Positions 36,650-47,176 of a stretch of DNA of 64,000 bases are shown in pieces (position 1 is the first letter of the stretch; every line of letters begins with the position of its first letter). Location of the stretch: positions 3,410,001 through 3,474,000 of the forward strand of contig NZ_VZPV01000001.1 in NCBI RefSeq assembly GCF_008801405.1, given 5' to 3'. The notes under the pieces are model-generated. The model made no database searches, had not been told where the DNA came from, and worked only from the letters and a program-made list of their open reading frames with translations. The stretch is from Ralstonia insidiosa. Lineage in GTDB: Bacteria; Pseudomonadota; Gammaproteobacteria; Burkholderiales; Burkholderiaceae. The position numbers and the translations under genes are program-made.

Positions 36650-36687
36650 AAAAAAACAAAGCCCCGGGGTTAACTTAACCCCGGGGC
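36650..36687 (-). terminator. very strong leftward hairpin terminator
   Basis: A 13-base perfect stem GCCCCGGGGTTAA / TTAACCCCGGGGC at 36661-36687 has a single central base. Leftward it is followed by TTTGTTTTTTT. It is the second leftward terminator beyond nrdB. Confidence 0.85.
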
Positions 36688-36889
36688 CTCTAACCATATA
36701 TTGCGTAAGGGTTCGCAATGCACGGCTAGGGAATAGCTTAGCTGAAGAAATTCATTTATAAAATAACACTGAATCTTGTTGAAGATTGCCCAAGGTAGTC
36801 GGCCCTGAACAATTCGTTCTACCCGCCACTCAGCCTTATCCCACTCTAGGCTCTCAGGAATTAGGAAGCGAAACCCGCTCTCTCAATGC

Positions 36890-36931
36890 AAAAAGGCGAT
36901 GGGAATCTCTCGATTCTCATCGCCTCTTTTC
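36890..36931. terminator. bidirectional terminator downstream of nrdB
   Basis: AGGCGATGGGAAT (36894-36906) pairs with ATTCTCATCGCCT (36913-36925) around CTCTCG with one G-U pair. TCTTTT follows on the right and TTTTT on the left. It is the first terminator met by the leftward nrdAB transcript. Confidence 0.85.
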
Positions 36932-36973
36932 ATCGCAACCGACCCAACGAACACGTTGTGCGCAGAGTTGCTG

Positions 36974-37038
36974 AAATCTCAGTACATGTGGCCAAAAAAT
37001 CTCAGGCTATGTGTCCGAAATCTCAACTCATGTGTCCG
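36974..37038. repeat. three direct repeats resembling an IS21-family terminus
   Basis: AAATCTCA-nnn-(C/T)ATGTG(G/T)CC occurs at 36974-36993, 36997-37017 and 37018-37038, with spacings of 23 and 21 bases. Read on the minus strand each begins CGGACACAT or GGCCACAT. Multiple TGTCCG-type repeats of this length are characteristic of IS21-family ends. No transposase gene is present, so this would be a solo remnant. It ends 17 bases from the nrdB stop codon. Confidence 0.5.
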
Positions 37039-37055
37039 TGAGCCGGGGTATCCCA

Positions 37056-38261
37056 TCACTCCCAGGACAGCGCACCACCGGTCTGGTACTCGATCACGCG
37101 CGTCTCGAAGAAGTTGCGTTCCTTCTTCAGGTCGATCATCTCGCTCATCCACGGGAACGGGTTTTCTTCGTTCGGGAACAGCGCGTCGAGGCCGATTTGC
37201 TGGCAGCGACGGTTGCAGATGAAGCGCAGGTAGCCCTTGAACATCGGTGCATTCAGGCCCAGCACGCCGCGCGGCATGGTGTCTTCTGCGTAGCGGTATT
37301 CCAGGTCGACGGCCTTCTTGAACAGCTCCGTGATCTCAGCCTTGAACTCGGCCGTCCACAGGTGCGGGTTCTCCAGCTTGATCTGGTTGATCAGGTCGAT
37401 ACCGAAATTGCAGTGCAGCGACTCGTCGCGCAGGATGTACTGGTACTGCTCGGCGGCACCGGTCATCTTGTTCTGACGGCCCATCGCCAGGATCTGCGTG
37501 AAGCCGACGTAGAAGAACAGGCCTTCCATGATGCAGGCGAAGACGATGAGCGACTTCAGCAGTTTCTGGTCGTTCTCGGGCGTGCCAGTCTTGAACGACG
37601 GATCGGTCAGCGTGTCGATGAACGGGATCAGGAACTCGTCCTTGTCGCGGATCGACTGCACCTCGTGGTACGCGTTGAAGATCTCGGCTTCGTTCAGGCC
37701 CAGCGATTCGACGATGTACTGGTAGGCGTGCGTGTGGATCGCCTCTTCAAACGCCTGGCGCAGCAGGTACTGGCGGCATTCCGGCGCGGTGATCTGGCGG
37801 TACGTGCCCAGCACGATGTTGTTGGCGGCCAGCGAGTCGGCCGTCACGAAGAAGCCCAGGTTGCGCTTGATGATGCGGCGCTCGTCTTCGGTCAGACCGT
37901 TCGGGTCCTTCCACGTGGCGATGTCGCGCGACATGTTGATTTCTTGCGGCATCCAGTGGTTCGCGCAGCCGGCCAGGTACTTTTCCCAGGCCCACTTGTA
38001 CTTGAACGGCACCAGCTGGTTGACGTCGGTCGCGCCGTTGATCACGCGCTTGTCGGCGGCGTTCACGCGGCGGTTGCTCTGTGCGGCGGCAGCGTTCGGG
38101 TTGTTGCCCAGGATGCCCGTGCCGATGGCGGTGGCCGACGGGGGCAGCACGCCACCTTGGTCAGCCGTGGCGGTTTGCAGTTGCGGCTGCGGTTGATACG
38201 CGGGCTGCGGTGCAGCTTGCGGATGTGCGGCAGGTTTGACGTCGTCGTCCCAGCTCAGCAT
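37056..38261 (-). CDS. nrdB: ribonucleoside-diphosphate reductase subunit beta
   Basis: 401-residue class I radical-bearing small subunit that, with NrdA, makes deoxyribonucleotides. The Pro/Gln/Ala-rich N-terminal 60 residues are an extension. The ferritin-like core shows RQAFEEAIHTHAYQYIVESL and EGLFFYVGFTQILAMGRQ with metal-binding Glu and His residues, and ILRDESLHCNFGIDLINQI. The C-terminal tail ends YQTGGALSWE and carries the NrdA-docking peptide. It lies 147 bases downstream of nrdA on the same strand. The metal type (Fe or Mn) cannot be decided by reading alone. Confidence 0.95.
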   Translation of the reverse strand: MLSWDDDVKPAAHPQAAPQPAYQPQPQLQTATADQGGVLPPSATAIGTGILGNNPNAAAAQSNRRVNAADKRVINGATDVNQLVPFKYKWAWEKYLAGCANHWMPQEINMSRDIATWKDPNGLTEDERRIIKRNLGFFVTADSLAANNIVLGTYRQITAPECRQYLLRQAFEEAIHTHAYQYIVESLGLNEAEIFNAYHEVQSIRDKDEFLIPFIDTLTDPSFKTGTPENDQKLLKSLIVFACIMEGLFFYVGFTQILAMGRQNKMTGAAEQYQYILRDESLHCNFGIDLINQIKLENPHLWTAEFKAEITELFKKAVDLEYRYAEDTMPRGVLGLNAPMFKGYLRFICNRRCQQIGLDALFPNEENPFPWMSEMIDLKKERNFFETRVIEYQTGGALSWE

Positions 38262-38408
38262 AGGTGTTTCTCCAGAATTCTTTGCTCGTCGCTCCCGCTG
38301 TCGGAAAACACGAGAGCGCGAGGTTGGTGTTGCTTAGTGTCGCTCAAACCACGTTGCCCCCGCTTGTGCGGGAGCAACCTCAGACACTGTTTAGACTGAC
38401 TTTTAGAC

Positions 38409-41393
<2,985 letters not shown>

Positions 41394-42040
41394 AAGGACT
41401 CCTGTTGAACCGTTCGATTGGCGGCTCGCCTGGGGTGATGAACCCTTGGCAAACCCTTGCGCCGCGCAGAGAAAAAGAGACGGAAAAGGCCCTTGCCTTT
41501 CCTCGGCCCCCAAGCGCCGGCTTGACCCGCCGTACGCTCGCCCCCGCGCGGGCGCCGAAATAAGAATCCCGGAAATTCACCACTACATCTAGTGTGTCAC
41601 CCCGGGATTGGCGCTAAGTATAGTGGGCCAATCGAATTTGCCTAGTCTTGACAGATGGGGTTTCGGGGGCTTTTTTGCAATCAAAATGCAGTGCCACAAA
41701 CCCGCGGCCCCAGTCTGCACAAAGGGTCGTCGGGGCTTGCGTGCGGCGTCGCAATGGACACGTTTCCAGAATAATTCTTTCTATCAGTCACGCAAGTTCG
41801 ATAGACGTCACCTCATCTGCGGTAGGGGTATGTGAGGCGCGCACTGCACTGGTGCGCAGGTGCACCAGCGTCGGCTTCGGACGATTCTTAGTGCGCTCAA
41901 GAAATCTGAATAGCGGCATCAGCATTCTTGCCGCGCCTGTCACCTGAGCGACAGGCCCCGTCCCTACTCTTCGGTCGCATTGCGGGGGAGCGCAATCACT
42001 GCGGCCCGGGTGCCGCGCACACAGACCGAGGAAAACCCAC
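41394..42040. other. divergent intergenic region nrdA / phosphodiesterase gene
   Basis: 647 bases without a gene. The nrdA leader is about 190 bases and includes the NrdR-like boxes. On the right, GCCTGTC (41935-41941) pairs with GACAGGC (41950-41956) about 85 bases before the next ATG; the left arm extended gives CTGTCAC, matching one Pho-box half-site, but a second half-site in direct orientation is not seen. Short open frames here have no ribosome-binding sites. Confidence 0.6.
41581..41627 (-). promoter_or_regulatory. tandem NrdR-like boxes upstream of nrdA
   Basis: The near palindromes CACTACATCTAGTG (41581-41594) and GCTAAGTATAGTGG (41612-41625) both contain CTA-N4-TAG cores. Their centres are 31 bases apart, three helical turns, which is the hallmark spacing of paired NrdR boxes. 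On the nrdA strand the distal box includes TATACT, a possible -10 hexamer, so NrdR binding would block the promoter. NrdR itself is not in the window. Confidence 0.75.
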
Positions 42041-44065
42041 ATGGCATCGAACCAACCTGCCCGCCGCCTGCTTACGGCCGCGCTGGGCGCAACCGTGGCC
42101 GCCACGCTGGCGGCGTGCGGCGGGGGCAGCGACAGCGCCGCGCCCGTCGCCAACCCCGGCGGCACGAACGTGCCCTCCACCAGCGCCAGCAAGAAGGTGC
42201 TGGTGGTGGGCGTGGACGGCGCCACCTATGCACAGGTGCAGAGCGCGCTGCTGCAGCGCAGCCTGCCGAACCTGGGCGCGCTGTCCGTACTGCCCGCTTC
42301 GACCGGCGGCACGCTGGGCACCACCACCGCACAACCGCCACTGGATACGCCGAGCTGGGCCACCGTGCTGTCAGGCACCTGGCAGAACCGCCACGGCGTC
42401 ACCGACGACACCGTCACCACCCTGGCCACCCCGACCGTCTTCAGCTACGCGCGCACCGCCGCCAAGGCCGCTGGCACCACGCAGCGCCTGGGCGCGGCCG
42501 TCAGTTCGGCCGTGCTGCCAGCGCTGCTCAAGGCTGATCAACAGGCCGGTAACCTCGATACGCTGGTCGACTGCGCCCAGGTGGACAGCTGCGTCACGCA
42601 AAACAGCGCGCGCCTCGTGCAGTCGGGCTATGACGTCGTCTTTGCGCAGTACACTGCGCCCGCCGCTGCCGCACTCGCCTCGGGCCTGCAAAGCGATGCG
42701 TACGCCGCCGCCCTGAGCAGCGTCGACCAGGCGCTCGGCACGCTGCAGGCCGCCATCGCCCAACGCCGCACCGCCAACCCGAACGAGGACTGGCTCGTGG
42801 TCGTCACGACCAGCCACGGGCTGGATGCCACCGGCGCCACCACCTCGGCGCCCACGCTGGAAAACCGCACCGCCTTCATCGCGCTCAACAAGACCGTCAA
42901 TCCGGCGCTGGGCAAGAACGGCACGGCGGCCCCCACGACCGAAGCTGCGCTGGCCGCCCTGCCGAGCGAGGCCGACATCGTGCCGACCGTGTTGGCACAA
43001 CTGAACGCTGCCGTGCCGACTACGGCACACAAGCTCGACGGCGCTGCGCTCACGGCCAGCACGGTGGGCGTGCGCAACCTCCAGAGCACGGTGGGCGCCT
43101 ACAACGCCTCGCTCGTGTTGAGCTGGCAAAACCCGACCACCGCCAGCGGCCCGATCACCGTGCTGCGCGACGGCACGCAAGTCGCCACGCTGCCCGCCAC
43201 GGCCACGCAGTACACCGACAGCAACATCGCCACAACCAACGGCCTGTACCGCATCAACTACACGCTGGTGCGCAATAACGTGCCGGTGTCGATGCTCGCG
43301 CAGATCAACTACGTGGCGCCGATACCGCTGGCGACGACGCTGACCAACAGCTTGGTGACGTACTACAGCTTCGACCCGCTGCCGCCGACGGATCGCAAGA
43401 ACAGTTCGACGCTGGGCCCATGGGTGGCCGGCACCGACGGCGGCTCGGCCGTGACCGACCCGTTTGGCGGCAAGGCACTGTCGGTCGATTCGCGCATCGA
43501 TGCCTACAAGCTCACGCAGACTGGCGCCGACATCGCGCAAAGCCCGCAATTCACCATCGGCTTCTGGTTCAAGTCGGACTGCACGCAGGGCAACGGCACG
43601 GGTGAGCCGATCCTCTCCAACAAGAACTATTACTCCGGCGCCAACCCGGGCATTGCCATCGCCCTGTGGGGCGGCTGCGAGGTGCGCTTCAACCTGGGTA
43701 GCGGCGGCAAGCGCGACGACATCCAGGGCATGAAGTTCAGCGCCAACCAGTGGGCGTACCTGGCCCTGTCGGTGGACACGCAGGCCAAGCTGTTCAGCGC
43801 CTACATCCTCGACCCGGTGCTGGGCGTGCAGAAGACCGAGGACCGCGCCATCGCCAACACCGACGTCACCAAACTCAACGGCCTGGCCACCAAGGTCTGG
43901 GGCGTGAACGACGACGCCACGCACAACTACGTGCCCAACAACCCGGGCGCGCTCAAGGGCGTGATGGCCTTTGACGACCTGGCGATGTGGACGCGCCGCC
44001 TGACGCTGGACGAACTCAAGTCGATCAACGGCTCGCACCAGCCGCTGTCGTCGCTCAATCCTTGA
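42041..44065 (+). CDS. exported type I phosphodiesterase-like lipoprotein with C-terminal LamG-like domain
   Basis: 674-residue lipoprotein. Signal and lipobox are ALGATVAATLAAC (Cys about 26). An alkaline-phosphatase-superfamily domain follows: KVLVVGVDGATYAQVQSALL (metal Asp), TPSWATVLSGTWQNRHGV (probable Thr/Ser nucleophile) and WLVVVTTSHGLDATG (late metal His). A linker (about 345-430) with a fibronectin-like strand pattern leads to a C-terminal concanavalin/LamG-like domain (YYSFDPLP, FTIGFWFKSDC, AYLALSVDTQ). Such proteins hydrolyse phosphodiesters or nucleotides outside the cytoplasm; substrate unknown. GAGG about nine bases upstream supports the ATG. It leads the cluster ending in phospholipase C. 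Confidence 0.82.
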   Translation: MASNQPARRLLTAALGATVAATLAACGGGSDSAAPVANPGGTNVPSTSASKKVLVVGVDGATYAQVQSALLQRSLPNLGALSVLPASTGGTLGTTTAQPPLDTPSWATVLSGTWQNRHGVTDDTVTTLATPTVFSYARTAAKAAGTTQRLGAAVSSAVLPALLKADQQAGNLDTLVDCAQVDSCVTQNSARLVQSGYDVVFAQYTAPAAAALASGLQSDAYAAALSSVDQALGTLQAAIAQRRTANPNEDWLVVVTTSHGLDATGATTSAPTLENRTAFIALNKTVNPALGKNGTAAPTTEAALAALPSEADIVPTVLAQLNAAVPTTAHKLDGAALTASTVGVRNLQSTVGAYNASLVLSWQNPTTASGPITVLRDGTQVATLPATATQYTDSNIATTNGLYRINYTLVRNNVPVSMLAQINYVAPIPLATTLTNSLVTYYSFDPLPPTDRKNSSTLGPWVAGTDGGSAVTDPFGGKALSVDSRIDAYKLTQTGADIAQSPQFTIGFWFKSDCTQGNGTGEPILSNKNYYSGANPGIAIALWGGCEVRFNLGSGGKRDDIQGMKFSANQWAYLALSVDTQAKLFSAYILDPVLGVQKTEDRAIANTDVTKLNGLATKVWGVNDDATHNYVPNNPGALKGVMAFDDLAMWTRRLTLDELKSINGSHQPLSSLNP

Positions 44066-44106
44066 TGCCCCTGATCCCCCCACCCTCACCCCGAACGAGA
44101 CCGCTC

Positions 44107-44304
44107 ATGAAGCCCTTCATCAACCCTCTCGCGCGGCCGCACTGGCTGGCCGCCATGCTGCTGTGCGCCGCCACCTTGTCGCTGTCGGCCTGCGGCGGCG
44201 ATTCGAACGATGGCACGCCGAGCACCGGCACCCCCGGCACGGCCCAGCCGGATCAACCCGGCCAACCGCCGGCCAACAAGCCGAACCTGCACTGCGCTCC
44301 GTAA
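44107..44304 (+). CDS. small Pro-rich lipoprotein
   Basis: 65-residue lipoprotein: signal peptide WLAAMLLCAATLSLSAC (lipobox Cys about 28) followed by a 37-residue Gly/Pro/Thr/Gln tail (GTPGTAQPDQPGQPPANKPN) ending LHCAP. No domain is recognised. It lies 41 bases after the phosphodiesterase-like gene and 39 before the phospholipase gene, in the same direction, so is probably co-transcribed. A role as accessory or chaperone-like lipoprotein for either enzyme is only conjecture. The shorter start was chosen because it begins the signal peptide. Confidence 0.7.
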   Translation: MKPFINPLARPHWLAAMLLCAATLSLSACGGDSNDGTPSTGTPGTAQPDQPGQPPANKPNLHCAP

Positions 44305-44343
44305 GCCGCGCTGCCTCTCCATCGACTTGCGTTTGAGACCGAC

Positions 44344-46494
44344 ATGACTTCCAACACCAACAACGGCAACCGCCGCAACTTCCTCAAGATGGCCGGCACG
44401 GGGGCGATTTCCGCCGCCGCGCTGGCCGCCTTCCCGCCGTCGATCCGCCGTGCGCTGGCAATTCCCGCCAACAACGCCACCGGCACGATGCGCGATATCG
44501 AACACGTGGTGATCCTGATGCAGGAGAACCGCTCGTTCGACAACTACTTCGGCACGCTGCAGGGCGTGCGCGGCTTTGGTGACCGCTTCCCGATCCCGCT
44601 GGCCGGCGGCCTGAACGTCTGGCAGCAGACCTACGTGCCAAGCAGTGGCCCGAGCCGCGTGGTACTGCCGTACTACCTGGACAGCAGCGCCGGCAACGCG
44701 CAGCGCGTCTCTGGCACACCGCACAGCTACCCCGATGCGCAAAACGCGTGGGACCTCGGCCGCATGAGCAAGTGGCCGACCTACAAGCAGACGCAGTCGA
44801 TGGGCTACTACAAGCAGGCCGAGCTGGACTTCCAGTTTGCGCTGGCCAACGCCTTCACGCTGTGCGATGCGTACCACTGCGGCTTCCACGGCGGCACCAA
44901 CACCAACCGCCTGTTCCACTGGACGGGTACGAACGACCCGACGGGCGCAGCGGGCGGCCCCGTCATCGACAACAGCGGCGACCACCTGGATGCCGGCGTC
45001 ACCTACAACTGGACGACCTACCCCGAGCGCCTGCAAACCGCCGGCGTATCGTGGAAGGTCTACCAGAACATGCCGGACAACTTCACCGACAACCCGCTCG
45101 CCGGCTTCAAGGCGTATCGTGACGCCAACGCCGCGCGCGGCAACGCCAAGGATGGCAGCCCGTTCCCGGCCTACACCCCGGCCGATGAGACGATCAGCCC
45201 GCTCATCAAGGGCGTGGGCAACACCATGCCCGACGGCGGTTTCCTGCAAGCGCTCAAGGACGACATCGCCGCCGGCCAGCTGCCGCAGGTGTCGTGGATC
45301 GTTGCGCCGGCCACCTACTCCGAGCACCCCGGCCCGTCGAGCCCCGTACAGGGCGCGTGGTACACGCAGGAAGTGCTCAACGCGCTCACCGCCAACCCGG
45401 CCGTGTGGAGCAAGACCGTGCTCTTCATCAACTTTGACGAGAACGACGGCTTCTTCGACCACGTGCCACCGCCCGCCGCTCCGGCGTATGACAACGGCGT
45501 GCTGGCCGGCAAATCGACGGTGAGCACCGCCGGCGAATACCACACCGACAAGAACCCGTACGGCCCGGGCCCGCGCGTGCCGATGTACATTGTCTCGCCG
45601 TGGAGCCGTGGCGGCTGGGTCAACTCACAGGCGTTCGACCACACTTCGGTGCTGCGCTTCCTGGAGCTGCGCTTCAACGTCAAGGAGCCGAACATCAGCG
45701 CGTACCGCCGCGCCGTGCTGGGCGACCTGACCAGCGCCTTCAACTTCGTCAACCCGAACAACGAAACGTTGCCGACGCTGCCCAGCCGCGACAAGGCCAC
45801 CGCAGACAGCATCCGCGCAGCGCAGCAGGCCAAGGCCCAGGTGCCGGTGCCCTCGGTGGCCGCGCAGCAGTTGCCCGTGCAGGCCACCGGCACGCGCCCC
45901 TCGCGCGCCCTGCCATACGAGCTGCACGTCAGCGCCCGTGAAGACGCCACCAATCGCGCCCTGCGCCTGATCTTCAGCAACACCGGCACGGCCGCCGCCG
46001 TCTTCCACGTGTACGACCGCCTGCACCTGGACCGCGTGCCGCGCCGCTACGCCGTCGAACCCGGCAAGATGCTCGACGACGCATGGGATGTCTACACCGC
46101 GGACAAGGGCAAGTACGACCTGTGGGTGCTCGGCCCCAACGGCTTCCACCGCGCGTTCTCGGGCGATGTGAGCGCCGTCTCGGCAGCAGGTTCAAGCGCA
46201 CCGGAAATCCGCGTGTGCTACGACCTGGCCAACGCCGAGGTCTACGTGACGATGATGAACACCGGCACTACCGGCTGCACCTTCACCGTCAAGCCCAACG
46301 CGTACCGCACCGACGGCCCGTGGACGTACGACATCCCGGCCGGCAAGCAGCTCGACCAGCACTGGCCGATCGCGCGCCAGGGCAACTGGTACGACTTTAC
46401 GGTGACGGTGCCCCAGGGCGGCTTCACGCGGCGCTTTGCCGGCCGCATGGAAACCGGCAAGGACAGCGTGTCCGACCCGGCCATGGGCACCTAA
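44344..46494 (+). CDS. plcN: phosphocholine-specific phospholipase C, Tat-exported
   Basis: 716-residue secreted enzyme of the acid-phosphatase-like phospholipase C family (PlcH/PlcN type), which hydrolyses phosphatidylcholine or sphingomyelin. The twin-arginine signal RRNFLKMAGTGAISAAAL lies at residues 10-27. Catalytic text includes VVILMQENRSFDNYFGTL, FHGGTNTNRLFHWTGT and LFINFDENDGFFDHVPPP. Two C-terminal DUF756 repeats cover about residues 510-705 (LPYELHVSA, RLIFSNTGTAAAVFHVYDR; VYVTMMNTGTTGC). PlcN and PlcH cannot be separated by eye, so the symbol is tentative. It is followed by a terminator. Confidence 0.92.
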   Translation: MTSNTNNGNRRNFLKMAGTGAISAAALAAFPPSIRRALAIPANNATGTMRDIEHVVILMQENRSFDNYFGTLQGVRGFGDRFPIPLAGGLNVWQQTYVPSSGPSRVVLPYYLDSSAGNAQRVSGTPHSYPDAQNAWDLGRMSKWPTYKQTQSMGYYKQAELDFQFALANAFTLCDAYHCGFHGGTNTNRLFHWTGTNDPTGAAGGPVIDNSGDHLDAGVTYNWTTYPERLQTAGVSWKVYQNMPDNFTDNPLAGFKAYRDANAARGNAKDGSPFPAYTPADETISPLIKGVGNTMPDGGFLQALKDDIAAGQLPQVSWIVAPATYSEHPGPSSPVQGAWYTQEVLNALTANPAVWSKTVLFINFDENDGFFDHVPPPAAPAYDNGVLAGKSTVSTAGEYHTDKNPYGPGPRVPMYIVSPWSRGGWVNSQAFDHTSVLRFLELRFNVKEPNISAYRRAVLGDLTSAFNFVNPNNETLPTLPSRDKATADSIRAAQQAKAQVPVPSVAAQQLPVQATGTRPSRALPYELHVSAREDATNRALRLIFSNTGTAAAVFHVYDRLHLDRVPRRYAVEPGKMLDDAWDVYTADKGKYDLWVLGPNGFHRAFSGDVSAVSAAGSSAPEIRVCYDLANAEVYVTMMNTGTTGCTFTVKPNAYRTDGPWTYDIPAGKQLDQHWPIARQGNWYDFTVTVPQGGFTRRFAGRMETGKDSVSDPAMGT

Positions 46495-46537
46495 GACAGT
46501 GAATTAAAAACTAGAAAAATCTGCAGGGAGGAGAACG

Positions 46538-46574
46538 CGGGCGGCCTTCGCAAGGGGGCCGCCCGTTTCTATTT
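46538..46574 (+). terminator. terminator after phospholipase C gene
   Basis: CGGGCGGCC (46538-46546) pairs with GGCCGCCCG (46557-46565) around a ten-base loop and is followed by TTTCTATTT, which reaches the ampD stop coming from the other side. Confidence 0.8.
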
Positions 46575-47176
46575 CAGAGCGCGTGTTGATACGGAAACAG
46601 CGCTGCGTTGAAGCCGCCGAGCGCACGCAGATGTGCCCAGTCGAAGCACGGCCCCGGATCCGTCTTGCGGCCCGGCGCAATGTCCGAGTGCCCGGCAATC
46701 GCCGCAATCGGATACGCCGCGCAGATCGCCCGCACCAGCGACGCCGTGGTGGCGTACTGCTCGGGCGTAAAGGGCAGATCATCCGTGCCCTCGATCTCGA
46801 TGCCGACGGAGAAATCGTTGCAGCGCGTACGGCCGAAAAAGTCCGACGCGCCGGCATGCCATGCGCGCGCACCACACGGCGCGAACTGCACACACTCACC
46901 CGTGCGGCGCACGAAGAAATGCGCCGACACGCGAACGCCGCGCAACTGGTCGAAGTACGGGTGCGCGTCGCAGTCGAGCGTGTTGGTGAAGAAGTCGAGC
47001 ACGTCGTCCGTGCCGAAGTCGGTCGCGGACTGCGCAGGCGGCAGGCTGATGTTGTGCAGCACGATCAGGTCGATCGGCATGCCCTCGGGCCGCCCGTCGA
47101 TATTGGGTGACGGGTGACGGCGCGTGCCACTCACCCAGCCATCGACGTCGACGTGCATGACATGCGATTCAGACAT
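46574..47176 (-). CDS. ampD: 1,6-anhydro-N-acetylmuramyl-L-alanine amidase
   Basis: 200-residue cytoplasmic zinc amidase that removes peptides from anhydro-muropeptides during wall recycling, influencing AmpC-type beta-lactamase induction where present. AmpD text is clear: SPNIDGRPEGMPIDLIVLHNISLPP (first zinc His; conserved throughout), VSAHFFVRRTGECVQFAP, RTRCNDFSVGIEIEG and the C-terminal GHSDIAPGRKTDPGPCFDW with the other ligands. The start overlaps the pilR end by eight bases; an ATG two codons earlier (47182) is equally possible. It is downstream of pilR. Confidence 0.94.
   Translation of the reverse strand: MSESHVMHVDVDGWVSGTRRHPSPNIDGRPEGMPIDLIVLHNISLPPAQSATDFGTDDVLDFFTNTLDCDAHPYFDQLRGVRVSAHFFVRRTGECVQFAPCGARAWHAGASDFFGRTRCNDFSVGIEIEGTDDLPFTPEQYATTASLVRAICAAYPIAAIAGHSDIAPGRKTDPGPCFDWAHLRALGGFNAALFPYQHAL

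Larger units (their letters stand above)
35929..37055. other. 1.1-kb AT-richer intergenic region
   Basis: No convincing gene is seen between the porin and nrdB. The stretch is visibly richer in A and T than its surroundings, especially 35940-36260 and 36530-36660. It contains three leftward-oriented hairpin terminators (around 36402, 36650 and 36890) and a three-unit direct repeat next to nrdB. Short open frames on both strands lack ribosome-binding sites and sensible composition. The terminator arrangement suggests one or two small leftward RNAs or leftover debris from transposition. Confidence 0.65.

Noticed and set aside
42371..44089. 572-codon open frame antisense to the phosphodiesterase gene
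   Set aside because: Arg/Gly/His/Val-rich shadow; the plus-strand gene has a lipobox and catalytic motifs.
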